Assembly: GCA_037576195.1 (NCBI GenBank)
Contig: CM075102.1
Span: forward strand, 45,008,745-45,072,744
Direction: 5' to 3'
Origin: Phytoseiulus persimilis
Lineage: Eukaryota; Arthropoda; Arachnida; Mesostigmata; Phytoseiidae
DNA length: 64,000 bases
This document shows positions 61,481 through 64,000 of this stretch, piece after piece. Within the stretch, counting starts at the first letter, position 1. The number at the start of each line of letters is the position of its first letter. A model generated the notes under the pieces. The model ran no database searches. It was not told the origin of the DNA and was given only the letters and a program-made list of their open reading frames with translations. The position numbers were made by a program, and so were the translations under genes.

Positions 61481-64000
61481 TAAAGTAAGTGACTCGGAAT
61501 CTCCAAAAAGAGGAACCAATCAAATAAGGATGAGGCCGGCGGAGGATTCTCCCCCTTCGTTTTCTTCATCATTCTTTTTTTTCTGCAATCTCATCAAAAA
61601 GTGAAAATATGATCCTCTATGTCTTTTGGGCGAGCCTGTTGATGCGTCCGCGCTGGCGGAGTCACAATGGGTATGAACGGAGCAGCTGTTACAAGGAGCC
61701 AAAATGTGTGTCGCATACTTCCTTAGTCACTGCTTGAGAATCAGCGATTCTCCACGCTTCCCGATATTGTTATTACTCGATCCTGACGCCTCCCGAACTC
61801 ACTGAGGAGAAGACTTAGCGTCCGCGAGGCGTGATGCACCAAACCCTCTCACCCACCTATTCACTCATCGGCCAATATCTGAATCCGCGCGCAAGAGCGA
61901 GTTGAGAGACCTCAAGGACCGTTGAAATGAACCAGACGAGTTGTGGATGGAACTCGGAACTGTGCGTAAATCCATGACGCGGTCGAAAACGTAGGGACGA
62001 AAGCGGAGGGCGGAGAGAATGAACAGCTCAGGGCATCGAATCCTCCACACAACCCTCAGCTTGAGATCACGCTTTCCGTTGCTTTCCATTGCTCGACTTT
62101 TCCGCGTCGTCGTCCGGCTGAGTATTTTCCTACTCCTTGAGAAGCTCGATCTCTTTGTTATTTCTCCCGCCGACCCTCTTGATGCGTCCCGTCCTCCTCG
62201 GTGTCGCGTCCTTCTCCTCCCAAAAGTGCAAACTCTCGTAAAAATTCGTATCCCTCGCAGTCGGACGGAGAAAAATACACATAAATAATCGGATGCGCCC
62301 CTCGCCGTGCGCATCGTCGGGCAGACGCATGGACGACGAGAGTCTAATAAAGTTTATCCTGTTGTCGTCCGGGGCATCCCGTCGATTCCAGGGCGCGCGC
62401 GAGTCTTTTTGCGAGTGAGAAATCGAGAGAAATAAGTAGGGCAGCGGGTGGGGAAGAATTTATCTTTCGAGTTTACAGCATCGAGAGCCCTCTGATTGAA
62501 AGTTGGTGGGGTGGATCACTCGGTGATCGCCGTCGACGAACATCGGCGAAGAAGGCAGCCAGGAAGCCTCCAGGGCAATCAGTTTTTAAGCAAAGATGTC
62601 TCAGCGAGGGAGAGATTTTTTCAACATGCGCAACAACGCCGACAATCAAGCATCCTGCGCGCAAGTTCGCTCAACAACCGGTATCCGACAGGAACAGGAC
62701 CGTGAGGGAGATATGGATAGCGCGCGCAAGTTTGACTTCGACTTCCGCTTGCTCTAACAGATGGGCTGGTGACGCAGATCTTCCTGAACTTCTCGGTTTC
62801 TGAGTCCGCGTCGGTCGTCGAAGGCATGACTCCGGTGCCTCGATTTTCTCGAGCGATCGAGAGGCCTCTACGAGTCCCGCGAATCCGAAGAAAGTTATTC
62901 GGAAAGTCATCCTCAAACATCTCAGAGGGACTCGTTCGTTCTTTTCGCGAGTCCGGGCTCTTACAGGAGTCTGAGAAGGACAAACAGCGACATGCTCTGA
63001 GGTCCCTGTGATCTGGACCTCTGAAGTGGGGAAAAATGCCGGAACTCGAGTGAACGAATGGTGATGAGTTATTGTTCAACAGCAAGTCTCTCAGCTTGGA
63101 TCTGTGACATATCGTTCACAGACTCGGTCACGTCACGCCAGAAAACAACTGAATCGGAAATTGGAAGAATCCCCACTTTCGACAGATCGATCAATTGATG
63201 GAGCAAACTCTCTGGCGTGCCCAGTGATGCGGGGAATTACAGCGTCATCTCAGGGGTTGGTCTCTCGAGCTTTGAATGATTCGGAACTCGTCGAATTCCT
63301 ACCTGTCTCGTTCCCGACTCAGTGTGAGCTCGACGATGCGCTGTTTTGACTTCGCAATGAATTGGCATTCTCCGCGAGCTCCGTACATTGAGTGGCTAGT
63401 GGATTTGGTCCCGCCGAATCGAGAGCGATTTTTACTGCGAACTTTGTTCAAAATCGATGTTTCACGCTGACTCACCCATAAATCGGCAGCGCTGGCGGCA
63501 CCGGGAGTTGCAACAATAGATACCGGCGGCAAACAGAGGGTGGACCAGGAGGTTGATGGTGCGTTAGGCACACAAAGAGGGATGAAAGCCAAACTTGTGC
63601 ATTTTCCAAATGTGCAGTTTACCATCGGGAAGCTATCTCGGCACTCTGTTGGCCAAACGAAGCTGTGTGTGCATAACCTCTCAGCGGATGACCAACATCG
63701 CACGGGTCACAAACGTTTGCGGACACCTGTGAGACTCAATCGAACCGGAGTCCACCTGCTTCTGAGATGTTGGTTCAAATCAACTTCTTATTATAACGCT
63801 TCTATCCATCCTCGACTAACGATCGGGCTCGACTCCGACCGGGCTCCAATATCCTGGTGGGCCGATCCAAAGGTCAAAGAGACCCGTCAACTCGGACTCG
63901 GCGACATTGGATACGCACTGCTGCAGGCCAGAATCATTCAAAAATCTGCCTCTTGTTTGTCAAATATCGATGCAATGCCGAGGAGGATCGTCATGACTCA
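61481..64000. other. No gene recognised; frame open to window edge
   Basis: Successive minus-strand frames (63703-63299, 63085-62621, 62314-61865, 61702-61520) and a plus-strand frame open from 63471 to the edge overlap one another. A consensus donor GTGAGT on the minus strand ends one frame near 63480. Nothing is recognisable as a known protein, so I leave the stretch unassigned. Confidence 0.4.

Noticed and set aside
62671..62916. Minus-strand peptide ending FLSDTGC as a retroviral-type protease motif
   Set aside because: The motif is followed at once by a stop, lacks the hydrophobic flank and flap motifs, and no polymerase frame is nearby.
1..64000. CRISPR arrays, rRNA genes, known conserved microRNAs, homeobox or zinc-finger signatures, DDE transposase motifs
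   Set aside because: None was seen on reading the sequence and translations for their usual hallmarks. A computed search would be needed to exclude diverged examples.

Overview
The window looks like nuclear DNA of a metazoan, most likely an arthropod and possibly a mite or other chelicerate. The reasons are an animal-type extracellular gene (signal peptide, LDL-receptor class A repeat, CUB domains) split by short GT-AG introns, roughly balanced base composition, scattered microsatellites, and relics of eukaryotic mobile elements. There are no operons, Shine-Dalgarno sites or prokaryotic gene packing. The assignment below the level of animal is inference.

Layout. The first 2.3 kb carry the only gene I can defend well: the 5' part of a minus-strand gene whose first coding exon is at 2125-2323, followed by exons at 1693-1873 and 1253 down to the window edge. 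The product starts with a signal peptide and one LDLa module and continues through at least three CUB-like modules. It resembles the SOL-1 ('suppressor of lurcher 1')-type auxiliary receptor proteins of invertebrate nerve and muscle. The 3' end lies outside the window.

From 2.4 to 64 kb I see no confident gene. Many open frames of 60-280 codons occur on both strands and overlap one another, about as expected by chance at this composition. A few deserve a look: a possible two-exon minus-strand gene at 7799-8493, an exon-like segment with good splice sites and codon bias at 38607-38725, and one unusually long frame at 17869-18942. None contains a domain I recognise.

Mobile-element traces are a short element with 38-39 bp terminal inverted repeats at 41648-41863, a diverged copy at 28652-28830, a decayed R2-like retrotransposon zinc-knuckle fragment near 25.6 kb, and a tRNA-like A box near 23.7 kb. 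The rest is intergenic or intronic DNA with microsatellites, homopolymer tracts, a few strong palindromes and a possible Rel/NF-kappaB site cluster. I found no CRISPR array, rRNA, credible tRNA or known microRNA, and no sign of a new multi-gene system.
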